The notes under the pieces are model-generated. The model saw only the letters and a program-made list of their open reading frames with translations. It did no database searches and was not told where the DNA came from. A DNA stretch of 64,000 nucleotides from Flavobacterium sp. Sd200. GTDB taxonomy: Bacteria > Bacteroidota > Bacteroidia > Flavobacteriales > Flavobacteriaceae. Shown one piece after another: positions 42,422 to 51,364 of this stretch (position 1 is the first letter of the stretch; each line of letters starts with the position of its first letter). Both the position numbers and the translations under genes were made by a program. Location: assembly GCF_009826935.1 (NCBI RefSeq), contig NZ_WUMN01000010.1:1-64000 (forward strand), read 5' to 3'.

Positions 42422-44253
42422 TACTTTATAGAGTCAAGAAGCCTCATAAATCTTTCTCCGGTATCTTTTGCCAAAACAGTTGCTCCGAATGCATTGAGAT
42501 GTTTTGCATCATAATACATTAGTGTATCATTATAAAATGGGGCATTTTTATAAATATTGCTTTTGCCAAGGTCAAAATAATGCACATTTGAATGCTCTTG
42601 AATCAACTGGCTAATCTCATTGTTAAGAAACCTGTATTTAAGCTTATAGTTCTGTTCTCTATTTTTATTTTTCAGAACTCCTCTGTTAACCTGTAAAGGA
42701 TTTTTATCTAAAGTAGGAAATGTTCCTATAAGTATTAAATGCTGATCTATTTTCAGGTTTGATGCAAGGTCTTTAATTGCAGGAATCAAAGAAGGCACAA
42801 TATCTAAAGAGCTGGTAACAAGAATTATAATCTTACTCTTTTCTATTTCCTTTTGTGTAACAGGCAATAGCTTTTGCGAATCAGTAAAATCACCATATCT
42901 GCCATTTAACATTACTTCTTTTCCATCAATGCCATTAATAGCAACATAAGAATTTGTTGTTATGGTTCTAAACGAAAAATGTTCTTTTAGTCCTAAATAA
43001 TTAAAATAGGGTTTTAGAGAAAGGGCATGGCTATTACCTATCAGCAATATAGAAGAAGTTTTGGAAAGAGTGTCGCCAAAAGTTTCAACATAACTTTTAT
43101 TATGGCTTTTAAGGCCTATCACAGGACCCGAATATTCTTTAGGAATATTAGAAAAATACTGATTAAACTGTGGAACGTAAATTAAAAAAACAAGCAATAA
43201 GCATGTAAATGGAAACATTCCATAAATAAAGACCTTTGTACTTCTTTTTCTGAAAAAGTTTTCAATAAAAGTATATGAAATGAAAGAAGCCCCCAATGTT
43301 AACAGGATTACTGTTATAATTTCAACAACAGAGAATGGAGCATTATCTCCGGAGTAATACCTGATGAATGCCATTATTGGCCAATGCCATAAATAAACAG
43401 AATAAGACAGTGCACCGATATATACAATCGGTTTCCTGGCTAACATTGAATGTACAAAACCATAATCTGAAATCAAAATTAAAACTGTACCAACACATGG
43501 CAATAGTGCAAATATTCCTGGAAAATCAGTTTTATCGTTGAAAAACAACGCACATAAAATTAAAATAATCACACCTCCAAAACCCATTATGTTTTTTGTT
43601 TCTTTGGAAAGAGTCCTTAGTCGTGGGGAAAGAATTGGAGATATTAAAATTCCTGCAAAGAATTCCGGGATTCGTAGCAATAGTGAGTAATATGCTTCTG
43701 TTTTGTGATTGCTAAATTGTATCTCATAAACACTGTACAGTAAAAGCACCATAGCTATAATTGAAAGCATATTCAACAAATACTTTCTTTTTGTAAATAA
43801 AAGCAGGGTTGGCAACAGCAGATAAAACTTCATTTCTACGGCAATAGTCCAGGTATGTACTAACGGATTTTGACGTAACTCCATACCAAAATAGGAATTC
43901 ATTTTGGCATAACAATAATTAGAATTAAAGATTACCGAATGCATTAACTCCCGTTTAAAGGAACTAATATCTTTACCCAACAATATAACAGCACCGGCAA
44001 ACGCTGTACACAACAGCATGAAATAGTAAGCCGGAGCAATTCTTTTTAAACGGGCAGTATAGAACCTGATAAAACTGAAACTATCAGTATTTAATGCTTC
44101 AAATATTATAGACCCCATTAAAAACCCCGACAACACGAAGAAGATATCTACACCAATGTAGCCGCCCGGAAGCCAGGCCGGATCAAGATGAAATATAAAA
44201 ACAAAAATTACCGCTAAAGCGCGTAAACCCTGTATATCTTTCCTATATACCAT
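42421..44253 (-). CDS. OafA/YrhL-type acyltransferase with C-terminal SGNH domain
   Basis: 610 residues. The N-terminal half (about 1-350) is an acyltransferase_3 membrane domain: YRKDIQGLRALAVIFVFIFH, GYIGVDIFFVLSGFLMG, and about ten hydrophobic segments. After a linker, residues about 385-605 form an SGNH hydrolase-like domain with ILLIGNSHALSL and a final D-x-x-H (YYDAKHLNAFGA). Such proteins acetylate lipopolysaccharide or other glycans: the membrane part moves the acyl group, the SGNH part completes transfer in the periplasm. It lies inside the arg operon on the opposite strand and looks more A+T-rich than the arg genes, suggesting later acquisition. Confidence 0.88.
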   Translation of the reverse strand: MVYRKDIQGLRALAVIFVFIFHLDPAWLPGGYIGVDIFFVLSGFLMGSIIFEALNTDSFSFIRFYTARLKRIAPAYYFMLLCTAFAGAVILLGKDISSFKRELMHSVIFNSNYCYAKMNSYFGMELRQNPLVHTWTIAVEMKFYLLLPTLLLFTKRKYLLNMLSIIAMVLLLYSVYEIQFSNHKTEAYYSLLLRIPEFFAGILISPILSPRLRTLSKETKNIMGFGGVIILILCALFFNDKTDFPGIFALLPCVGTVLILISDYGFVHSMLARKPIVYIGALSYSVYLWHWPIMAFIRYYSGDNAPFSVVEIITVILLTLGASFISYTFIENFFRKRSTKVFIYGMFPFTCLLLVFLIYVPQFNQYFSNIPKEYSGPVIGLKSHNKSYVETFGDTLSKTSSILLIGNSHALSLKPYFNYLGLKEHFSFRTITTNSYVAINGIDGKEVMLNGRYGDFTDSQKLLPVTQKEIEKSKIIILVTSSLDIVPSLIPAIKDLASNLKIDQHLILIGTFPTLDKNPLQVNRGVLKNKNREQNYKLKYRFLNNEISQLIQEHSNVHYFDLGKSNIYKNAPFYNDTLMYYDAKHLNAFGATVLAKDTGERFMRLLDSIK

Positions 44254-44344
44254 ATTTCTTTTTAACAGTTGGTAAAGCTACCTAAAGTTATTCATAAAAC
44301 ACACATTTTTTTAGCTTGGTGTTACAGTAAAATAACAGCTTTTA

Positions 44345-44376
44345 TTGGTAAATACTATAGGTTTTGAATATCTTTG
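44345..44376 (+). promoter_or_regulatory. Internal promoter for argF'-argB-argE-argH
   Basis: TTGG (44345-44348) about 20 bp before TATCTTTG (44369-44376) fits a -33/-7 promoter. Transcription would start near 44382, giving about 47 nt of leader before argF'. It restores expression of the part of the operon cut off by the acyltransferase gene. Confidence 0.6.
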
Positions 44377-44392
44377 AAGTCGAAAAATTTTC

Positions 44393-44428
44393 ATGTTGAA
44401 TCGTGGATCTAAAAATAATTGTTCTTAG
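44393..44428 (+). CDS. Upstream mini-ORF abutting argF'
   Basis: An 11-codon ORF (MLNRGSKNNCS) starts about 12 nt after the likely transcription start and its TAG ends exactly one base before the argF' ATG. It has one Arg codon. It could couple translation to argF' or be chance. Confidence 0.35.
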   Translation: MLNRGSKNNCS

Positions 44429-45379
44429 ATGAAAAACTTCACTTCTGTTGATGATATACAGGATCTTAGCGAGCTTGTAGCTTTGGCCAAAACCATAAAA
44501 GCAGCACCTTTTGCCGACAAAGAAATTGGCAAAAACAAAACCCTTGGGTTATTATTTTTCAATCCGAGTTTGCGCACAAGATTAAGTACGCAAAAAGCAG
44601 CCCTAAACTTAGGTATGGATGCTATTGTAATGAATCTAAATACCGAAGGTTGGCTGTTGGAATTTGAAGACGGTGTGATTATGGACGGCAACAAAGCAGA
44701 ACATATTAAAGAAGCCGCACAGGTAGTATCGCAATACTGCGACATCATTGCTGTTAGAAGTTTTCCTTCACTTACTGACAAGCAAAAAGATGAAGAAGAG
44801 CAGGTTATCAATTCGTTTAAAAAGTATGCATCAGTACCTGTAATCAGTCTGGAAGGTTCTACAGAACATCCTTTACAGGCCGTTGCCGACGCACTGACCA
44901 TAGAAGAATTTAAAACAGTTACAAAACCTAAAGTAGTGCTTACATGGGCTCCACACCCAAAAGCATTGCCGCATGCTGTGCCAAATTCTTTCGTTAAAAT
45001 AATGAAAAAAGCCGATGTTGATTTTATAATCACACACCCTGAGGGCTATGAGCTTAACCCGGAATTTACGTCGGGTGTAACTATTACCCACAATCAGGAT
45101 GAAGCGTTTAAGGATGCCGATTTTATTTACGCCAAAAACTGGAGCAACTACATAGATTACGGACAAATTACGAGCAAAGACCCATCTTGGACAGTAACTA
45201 CCGAAAAAATGGCTTTAACTAATAATGCTAAATTTATGCACTGTTTACCTGTACGCCGTAACATGATCGTTACCGATGCGGTATTGGACAGCGATGCATC
45301 GATAGTAATAGAAGAAGCCAACAACCGCACCTATGCGGCTCAGGCTATACTAACCAAAATTTTAGAGAATGCAGGATAA
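44429..45379 (+). CDS. argF': N-succinylornithine carbamoyltransferase (ArgF')
   Basis: 316 residues. It transfers carbamoyl phosphate to an N-acylornithine. The carbamoyl-phosphate loop is FFNPSLRTRLSTQKAALN, followed by HCLPVRRNMIVTD near the end. This is the transcarbamylase branch of Bacteroides SOTCase rather than ordinary ArgF. Residue 90 (in MDGNKAEH) is Ala. The equivalent residue is Pro90 in B. fragilis SOTCase and Glu92 in Xanthomonas AOTCase. Published mutants show that replacing that Glu with small residues switches preference from acetyl- to succinylornithine, so succinylornithine is the expected substrate. It overlaps argB by 11 nt. Confidence 0.92.
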   Translation: MKNFTSVDDIQDLSELVALAKTIKAAPFADKEIGKNKTLGLLFFNPSLRTRLSTQKAALNLGMDAIVMNLNTEGWLLEFEDGVIMDGNKAEHIKEAAQVVSQYCDIIAVRSFPSLTDKQKDEEEQVINSFKKYASVPVISLEGSTEHPLQAVADALTIEEFKTVTKPKVVLTWAPHPKALPHAVPNSFVKIMKKADVDFIITHPEGYELNPEFTSGVTITHNQDEAFKDADFIYAKNWSNYIDYGQITSKDPSWTVTTEKMALTNNAKFMHCLPVRRNMIVTDAVLDSDASIVIEEANNRTYAAQAILTKILENAG

Positions 45380-46154
45380 GCCACAGTTAACCGTTGTAAA
45401 AATTGGCGGCAATGTTATAGATAACGAGCAGGCACTACAAGCTTTCCTTGCGGATTTTTCGCAAATTGAAGGTTATAAAATACTAGTGCATGGTGGTGGA
45501 AAGATAGCTACAAAAACTGCTGAAAGCCTTGGCATTACAGCGGTATTTCATGAAGGCAGGCGCATTACAGACAAACCTATGCTTGATGTTGCTGTAATGA
45601 CCTATGCCGGGCTTATTAATAAAAATATAACGGCACAGTTGCAGGCATTAAACAACAATGCTATGGGATTTACCGGTGCTGATGGTAACCTTATCCTATC
45701 GGAAAAAAGGAAAAACGCAGCAGTAGACTTTGGTTTTGTGGGCGATGTTGTAAATGTTAATGCATCATTATTAGATGTTTTATTAAGGCAGAATATAGTC
45801 CCTGTTTTTAGTGCAATTACACACGATGGTAATGGTTTACTTTTAAATACTAATGCCGATACTATTGCCAGCACCCTTGCAGTATCATGCAGCCATTACT
45901 TTAATGTAAAATTATTGTATTGTTTTGAGAAAAAAGGTGTCCTGTTGAACGCCGAAAATGAGGATTCTGTTATAAAAAACCTTACTTTTGAAGCCTATCA
46001 GGACCTGCGCGAGCAAAAAGTTATCCACTCCGGCATGCTGCCCAAACTGGAAAACTGTTTTAATGCACTGCAGCAGGGGGTTTCGCAAATAGGCATAGGA
46101 AGCCCTGAAATGCTTAAAAAAGACAACAGCATTTTTACCCTTATCACTGCCTAA
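45369..46154 (+). CDS. argB: N-acylglutamate kinase
   Basis: 261 residues. It phosphorylates the acylglutamate. Amino-acid-kinase motifs are present: VVKIGGNVIDNEQAL, LVHGGGKIATKTAESLG, and GGLL-like hinge sequence later (GMLPKLENCFNAL). It overlaps argF' by 11 nt and precedes argE by 15 nt. In this pathway the substrate is expected to be N-succinylglutamate. It lacks the extra N-terminal helix of arginine-inhibited hexameric kinases, so feedback by arginine on this enzyme is less likely. Confidence 0.93.
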   Translation: MQDKPQLTVVKIGGNVIDNEQALQAFLADFSQIEGYKILVHGGGKIATKTAESLGITAVFHEGRRITDKPMLDVAVMTYAGLINKNITAQLQALNNNAMGFTGADGNLILSEKRKNAAVDFGFVGDVVNVNASLLDVLLRQNIVPVFSAITHDGNGLLLNTNADTIASTLAVSCSHYFNVKLLYCFEKKGVLLNAENEDSVIKNLTFEAYQDLREQKVIHSGMLPKLENCFNALQQGVSQIGIGSPEMLKKDNSIFTLITA

Positions 46155-46169
46155 ACTAAAAAGACCTTA

Positions 46170-47291
46170 ATGACTGTCAAAACAATACATACCCTTACAC
46201 AGGAAGCCATAGTCTTACTTAAACAATTGATAGCTACACCTTCTTTTTCATCGGAAGAAGAACAAACAGCCTTATTGATAAAAGCATGGTTTGATGGTAA
46301 CAACATTCCGTTTAAAAGGGAAAACAATAACCTTTGGGCTTACAATAAATATTTTGATGAGTCTAAACCTACATTACTCTTAAACTCGCACCACGATACT
46401 GTAAAACCTAATCAGGGATATACCCTTAACCCTTTTGAACCTATAGAAAAAGACGGTAAACTGTTTGGCCTTGGCAGTAACGATGCCGGAGGCTGTTTAG
46501 TGTCGCTACTGGCAACATTTACTTACTTTTATGAGGCAGAGAACCTGCCTTATAATCTTGTTATAGTGGCTTCTGCTGAAGAAGAAAGCAGTGGCAAAAA
46601 TGGCCTGAACAGCGTGCTTAAACACCTGCCGGAACTGGATTGCGCCATTGTGGGCGAACCTACCGAAATGCAGCTTGCCATTGCCGAGAAAGGGTTATTA
46701 GTCCTTGATGTTGTGGTCGAAGGAACCCCAGGGCATGCCGCCCACCCTAACGATAATGTTTCTATTTACAACGCGATAGAAATAATTGAATGGTTCAGGG
46801 ATTACCGATTTGAAAAGGTGTCGGAGGTTTTAGGCCCTATGAAGATGACCGTTACAGGTATAAATGCAGGCAAGCAGCATAATGTTGTACCTGCCGAATG
46901 CCAGCTTATGGTAGACGTTAGGGTTAACGACTGTTACAGTAATATTGAGGTGCTTGAAATTATAAAACGTGAAATAGGCAGCAGGGCGAAGGTAACACCG
47001 CGTTCGCTGCACCTTAATTCGTCATCGATAGCAAAAGAGCACCCGTTGGTACAGGCCGGAATTTCATTGGGCAGAACCACATATGGCTCTCCTACCCTTT
47101 CGGATCAGTCGGTATTAAGCTGCCAGTCGCTCAAGCTTGGTCCGGGATATTCACCCCGATCACACAGTGCCGACGAGTTTATTTATATTAATGAAATTGA
47201 ACAGGGAGTTGGGTTGTATATAAAGATACTTTCTAAATTCCTTCAAGAAGATACTGCTATAATTGAAGAGCAGGCAATACAACCCGAATAA
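46170..47291 (+). CDS. argE: M20-family deacylase of arginine synthesis (ArgE-type)
   Basis: 373 residues. The zinc-peptidase motifs are present: LLNSHHDTVKP, LGSNDAGGCLVSLLA, and the catalytic Glu in ASAEEESSGKNG. The central dimerisation domain begins near TPGHAAHPNDN. Because the carbamoyltransferase acts on acylornithine, the substrate here should be N-acylcitrulline (succinyl form), giving citrulline for ArgG. It lies 15 nt after argB and 27 nt before argH. Confidence 0.9.
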   Translation: MTVKTIHTLTQEAIVLLKQLIATPSFSSEEEQTALLIKAWFDGNNIPFKRENNNLWAYNKYFDESKPTLLLNSHHDTVKPNQGYTLNPFEPIEKDGKLFGLGSNDAGGCLVSLLATFTYFYEAENLPYNLVIVASAEEESSGKNGLNSVLKHLPELDCAIVGEPTEMQLAIAEKGLLVLDVVVEGTPGHAAHPNDNVSIYNAIEIIEWFRDYRFEKVSEVLGPMKMTVTGINAGKQHNVVPAECQLMVDVRVNDCYSNIEVLEIIKREIGSRAKVTPRSLHLNSSSIAKEHPLVQAGISLGRTTYGSPTLSDQSVLSCQSLKLGPGYSPRSHSADEFIYINEIEQGVGLYIKILSKFLQEDTAIIEEQAIQPE

Positions 47292-47318
47292 TTTACAAAA
47301 AACTACACCACCGCAATA

Positions 47319-48602
47319 ATGAAACTTTGGGATAAAGGCATACCGACCGATAAAAAAACAGACATCTTCACTGTAGGTAACGACCGCGAACTCGACCTTG
47401 TGCTTGCACAATATGACGTTATTGGTTCTATTGCCCATGCTAAAATGTTATGTAGGGTTGGCCTACTCTCCAAGGAAGAAACAGGAGAACTGGTAATTGT
47501 TCTTAATAAAATACTTTCTCAAATCAAAGATGGTAACTTTACTATTGAAGACACATTTGAAGATGTGCACAGTAAGGTAGAATATCTGCTTATAGAAAAG
47601 CTTGGTGACACCGGTAAAAAAATACACGTGGCACGTTCCCGAAACGACCAGGTTTTAACCGATGTTCACCTGTATCTTAAAGCCGAAATACTAACTATAA
47701 AAGCACAGGTTAAAGAATTATTTGATTTACTAATTACTTTAAGTAAACAGTTTCAAAATATTCTTTTACCGGGATATACACATTTTCAGGTAGCAATGCC
47801 TTCTTCGTTTGGCATGTGGTTCTCTGCCTATGCCGAAACACTTATTGACGATGTATCTTTATTAAATGCAGCATTGGCAGTTGCCGACCAAAACCCATTA
47901 GGATCGGCAGCAGGATATGGCAGTTCCTTCCCTATCGACCGTACCTTTACAACCGAAGAAATGGGTTTTGCCACGCTAAAATACAATTCGGTTGCAGCAC
48001 AAATGAGTCGTGGTAAGGTTGAAAAAACCACTGCTTTTGCAATGGCATCGGTAGCCGGGACATTGTCTAAACTATCTATGGATGTTTGCCTATACCTGAG
48101 CCAAAATTTTAATTTTATAAGCCTGCCGCAGCATTTAACTACAGGCAGCAGTATAATGCCGCACAAAAAAAATCCTGATATTTTTGAGCTGATACGCGGC
48201 AAGTGCAATAAAATACAGGCATTACCTTATGAACTTACTCTGATAACCAACAACCTGCCAAGCGGTTACCACAGGGATTTTCAATTGCTCAAAGAGGGAT
48301 TATTCCCTGCACTGCAAACCCTTAAATCGTGTCTTGAAATGGCGGTTTATTCTATAAGGGAAATTAAGGTTAACGAAAATATATTAGACGATAAAAAATA
48401 CGACTATCTTTTTACTGTAGATGCCCTTAATGAGCTTGTAAGATCCGGCGTACCATTCAGGGATGCCTATAAAATTGTAGGAGGTCAGGTAGATAATGGA
48501 ACGTTTGTATCGCCAAAGGCTACTAAACATACACATGAAGGCAGTATTAATAACCTTTGCCTTGATGAAATAGTAGCTAAGATGGACAGAACATTACTGT
48601 AA
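47319..48602 (+). CDS. argH: Argininosuccinate lyase
   Basis: 427 residues, slightly shorter than the usual 455-465. It splits argininosuccinate into arginine and fumarate. The fumarase/lyase signature is GSSIMPHKKNPDIFELIRGK, and the N-terminal block VHSKVEYLLIEKLGDTGKKI with HVARSRNDQVLTDVHLYLK is typical. Last gene of the operon; no clear terminator follows within 42 nt, and the Nudix gene starts next on the same strand. Confidence 0.95.
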   Translation: MKLWDKGIPTDKKTDIFTVGNDRELDLVLAQYDVIGSIAHAKMLCRVGLLSKEETGELVIVLNKILSQIKDGNFTIEDTFEDVHSKVEYLLIEKLGDTGKKIHVARSRNDQVLTDVHLYLKAEILTIKAQVKELFDLLITLSKQFQNILLPGYTHFQVAMPSSFGMWFSAYAETLIDDVSLLNAALAVADQNPLGSAAGYGSSFPIDRTFTTEEMGFATLKYNSVAAQMSRGKVEKTTAFAMASVAGTLSKLSMDVCLYLSQNFNFISLPQHLTTGSSIMPHKKNPDIFELIRGKCNKIQALPYELTLITNNLPSGYHRDFQLLKEGLFPALQTLKSCLEMAVYSIREIKVNENILDDKKYDYLFTVDALNELVRSGVPFRDAYKIVGGQVDNGTFVSPKATKHTHEGSINNLCLDEIVAKMDRTLL

Positions 48603-48644
48603 ATAGAGCTGTTTTTCATATATTTACATATCAGAATTGAATAT

Positions 48645-49268
48645 ATGCCAAATAACATCCTTGATCAGATAAAAAAACTCAAAGCACTTGCCGACACTGG
48701 TCTTTTATATTGCAGTAATGAGTATGACCGTGAGCGATATACAGAATTGCATGAAATAAGCATCGACCTGATGAGCCAGCTAAGCGGTAATGATATTGCA
48801 TCGCTTAAATCTATGTTTGCACCCGTAACCGATTATCCCACAGTAAAAACAGATGTTCGTGCACTGGTGCTGTCTGACGATAAAAAGCAGATACTCCTTG
48901 CCCGCGAAAGTGCCGATGGCAAATGGTCTCTTCCCGGTGGCTGGGCAGATGTAGGACAAACACCCCGCGAAGTTGCTATTAAAGAGGTTAAGGAAGAAAC
49001 CGGGCTTGACGTTAATACTATTGCTCTACTGGCAGTTTTTGATAAGCGTGAACATGCGCACCCACCACAACCATTTTACGTTTATAAAATGGTTATATAC
49101 TGCGAACCAACGTCTATTGAGCTGCAAAAAGGGTTCGATGTATTGGACGTTGCATGGCATGATATCGATAACCTACCCGAATTGTCTGAAGACCGAATAC
49201 TTAAAAGCCAAATAGAACTGGTTTATAATAAAGCTCTTAGCAACGACTTCTCTGCTTATTTTGATTAG
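48645..49268 (+). CDS. NUDIX hydrolase with N-terminal HXNDP-hydrolase domain
   Basis: 207 residues. The N-terminal 60 residues (ILDQIKKLKALADTGLLYCSNEYDRERY) match the domain that precedes the catalytic part in X-linked nucleoside diphosphate hydrolases. The Nudix box is GGWADVGQTPREVAIKEV then KEETGL; the first Glu of the box consensus is Gln here and the usual Arg is Lys, while the EE pair that binds metal is intact. It hydrolyses nucleotide derivatives, probably ADP-ribose-like. It may be transcribed with the arg operon by read-through. Confidence 0.85.
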   Translation: MPNNILDQIKKLKALADTGLLYCSNEYDRERYTELHEISIDLMSQLSGNDIASLKSMFAPVTDYPTVKTDVRALVLSDDKKQILLARESADGKWSLPGGWADVGQTPREVAIKEVKEETGLDVNTIALLAVFDKREHAHPPQPFYVYKMVIYCEPTSIELQKGFDVLDVAWHDIDNLPELSEDRILKSQIELVYNKALSNDFSAYFD

Positions 49269-49276
49269 CTTTCTGT

Positions 49277-49636
49277 TTAAACCGTTCTGTTCTTACCATC
49301 GAGCAGGTATATCCATATCATGCGTGACAGCCTGAAATTAAAAGTACTCAACAAAACTGCAAGTGTTGCAATAAGCGTCATCATACCTGCAAAACTTTTA
49401 ATAAAAAAATGAGCTACCAAAAAAACTGCAATCATTTCGGCAACGGTTAGTGCATAACTAACATACATTGACCCGAAAAAATAGCCGGTCTCTTTTTCAA
49501 ATTTGTGTCCGCAGCAGGGGCAAGTGGCATTCATATGCGGCATACGGAACAATAACGGATTACCTTTTGTTGCAAATACCTGTCCTTCTCCACATTTAGG
49601 ACATTTTTCTTCTAAGATATCTATAAACTGTGACAT
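49277..49636 (-). CDS. DUF983 zinc-ribbon membrane protein
   Basis: 119 residues. Two C-x2-C knuckles (CPKCGEGQVF and CPCCGHKFE) form a zinc ribbon, followed by GYFFGSMYVSYAL and two membrane segments (about residues 55-78 and 80-102). DUF983 proteins are small inner-membrane proteins of unknown role, conserved in Bacteroidetes and Alphaproteobacteria. It converges with the Nudix gene with only 8 nt between them, and diverges from the AraC gene. Confidence 0.85.
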   Translation of the reverse strand: MSQFIDILEEKCPKCGEGQVFATKGNPLLFRMPHMNATCPCCGHKFEKETGYFFGSMYVSYALTVAEMIAVFLVAHFFIKSFAGMMTLIATLAVLLSTFNFRLSRMIWIYLLDGKNRTV

Positions 49637-49771
49637 GACTTTTTTTATTCAAAGGTAAAACCAATAAGTGGTTAAGTAAATAAACTATTTGCGCAACATT
49701 TTGTACTTTTAGGACACTAACAGACCACAAGTATACACCATTCAGATTATTTTATAAACAGGAATATCATT

Positions 49772-50662
49772 ATGAAGAAAGTTAATGTTTTAGATATAAG
49801 CCAATTTCATGATCACGACAGTGCAGAAGATTTTTATGCCAATACACTCGAAGATCATTTAATAACCCGCCACAAGGATATTGCCCTACCACATTCGCAT
49901 AACTTTTATCTTGCCATATTGTTTACTCAAGGGAGTGGAATACACGAAATTGATTTTACAGCTTATGAGGTTAAACCCGGGGCGTTATTTTTTCTTAATC
50001 CGGGCCAAACCCACCATTGGGTATTATCAGAAGATACTAAAGGATATATTTTTTTTCATACCCGAAATTTTTACGAACTGCAATACACCAAAAGTATTCT
50101 AAGTCAATATCCTTTTTATTACAGCATGCACAGTGAACCGTGCATTTATTTAAAAAATAACAGTTTAGACAATTTTACAGCGTTCTTTAAAAGTATTTTT
50201 AAAGAGAATCATTCAGTAAACAGGTTTAAAGAGCAGGCACTTGGCAATCTTGTCAGCCTCGTGTATATAGAGGCAACAAGATTGTTTGATATTGACAACA
50301 ACCGCCTGACACAAAGCAACAATAACTATTATACCAAATTCAGAAAGTTGGAAGAGTTGCTTGAACTGCATTACAGGGAAGAAAAATCACCTGCCGTATA
50401 TGCCTCTAAACTTGCCATGACACCTAAGCACCTCAACCGTATTACTCAGGCTGTTACAGGAAAAACCATTACAGATGTTATTATGGATCGTGTGCTGCTG
50501 GAAGCTAAAAAAGAAATGATATTGCAAAAAGGCAGCTTAAACCAGATTGCCGAAGCACTTGGCTATAATGACTATGCTTATTTTTCGCGTATCTTTAAAA
50601 ACAAGACGGGAGAAACTCCTACAGATTTTTTATATCGCTATATACAGAACAAAACACACTAA
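49772..50662 (+). CDS. AraC-family transcriptional regulator
   Basis: 296 residues. The N-terminus is a cupin ligand-sensing domain (HSHNFYLAILFTQGSG, VKPGALFFLNPGQTHHW). The C-terminal 100 residues hold the two AraC helix-turn-helix units: SPAVYASKLAMTPKHLNRI and LNQIAEALGYNDYAYFSRIF, ending in the KTGETPTDFLYRY signature. It probably activates genes in response to a small ligand. Neither neighbour is an obvious target. It converges with the porin-like gene with only 7 nt between stops. Confidence 0.92.
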   Translation: MKKVNVLDISQFHDHDSAEDFYANTLEDHLITRHKDIALPHSHNFYLAILFTQGSGIHEIDFTAYEVKPGALFFLNPGQTHHWVLSEDTKGYIFFHTRNFYELQYTKSILSQYPFYYSMHSEPCIYLKNNSLDNFTAFFKSIFKENHSVNRFKEQALGNLVSLVYIEATRLFDIDNNRLTQSNNNYYTKFRKLEELLELHYREEKSPAVYASKLAMTPKHLNRITQAVTGKTITDVIMDRVLLEAKKEMILQKGSLNQIAEALGYNDYAYFSRIFKNKTGETPTDFLYRYIQNKTH

Positions 50663-50669
50663 ATATAAA

Positions 50670-51287
50670 TTACAGCATCAAATTAAGACCAACATTTAGC
50701 GCTCCCCTTGTAGTAGAAAAGTTACTGCCATAATTGTAATTATCTTTAAAAACATCTGTAAACCCGCTTTGCACATCATATTCTATAAAAAGTTTTATGT
50801 AGTTAGAAAGCGGTATCTTAACGCCTAAGCCAAAGGCAAGTCCCCAATCGGTTGAGTTTAGCATGTCTTTTACATCGTTGTTCAGGGCCGTTTCTTCAGC
50901 ATTAACCAAAAAGCCAACATAAGGCCCAAAATTAACATACCAGTTTTTGGTATTACCAAAGTGCCAGTTAGCCATTACAGGAACTGTAATATAATCAAGT
51001 GCAAAATTAGTGCGGTATAAATTGCCATCAACGGTAATAAAGTCGTTATTCCAGCCTTTTTTATCATAAGCTACTTTAGCTTTAACACTCCAGGAATCAG
51101 AAAAATAAAAATCGGCAGAAACTCCGGCATTAAATCCGGTACGTATATCGCTACTTCCCCAACTGTCAGATATAAATGAGCTGTTTAAACCCACATTATA
51201 ACCAAACTCTACATTTCCCTTGCTCTGTGCTGTTGCAGCAGTTGCAAATCCAACAATTGTAATTAAGGATAAAATATAATTTTTCAT
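50670..51287 (-). CDS. Outer-membrane beta-barrel (porin-family) protein
   Basis: 205 residues with a signal peptide ending near FATAATAQ. The pattern of about eight amphipathic strands (KGNVEFGYNVGLNSSFI, NWHFGNTKNWYVNFGPYVGFLV, YIKLFIEYDVQSGF) and a closing GALNVGLNLML strand fits the outer-membrane barrel family PF13568. Possible role in permeability or structure. Single gene, converging with araC. Confidence 0.85.
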   Translation of the reverse strand: MKNYILSLITIVGFATAATAQSKGNVEFGYNVGLNSSFISDSWGSSDIRTGFNAGVSADFYFSDSWSVKAKVAYDKKGWNNDFITVDGNLYRTNFALDYITVPVMANWHFGNTKNWYVNFGPYVGFLVNAEETALNNDVKDMLNSTDWGLAFGLGVKIPLSNYIKLFIEYDVQSGFTDVFKDNYNYGSNFSTTRGALNVGLNLML

Positions 51288-51364
51288 AGTATTTGTTTTA
51301 CAGTAAACACTATCAATATGCCTGCCAAAAAGTATTAAAATTTTCTTAACAATATTTAAAACCG

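Noticed and set aside
42421..44253. Acyltransferase gene as a recognisable transposon cargo
   Set aside because: No inverted repeats, direct repeats or transposase found at its edges; I can only say it interrupts the operon.
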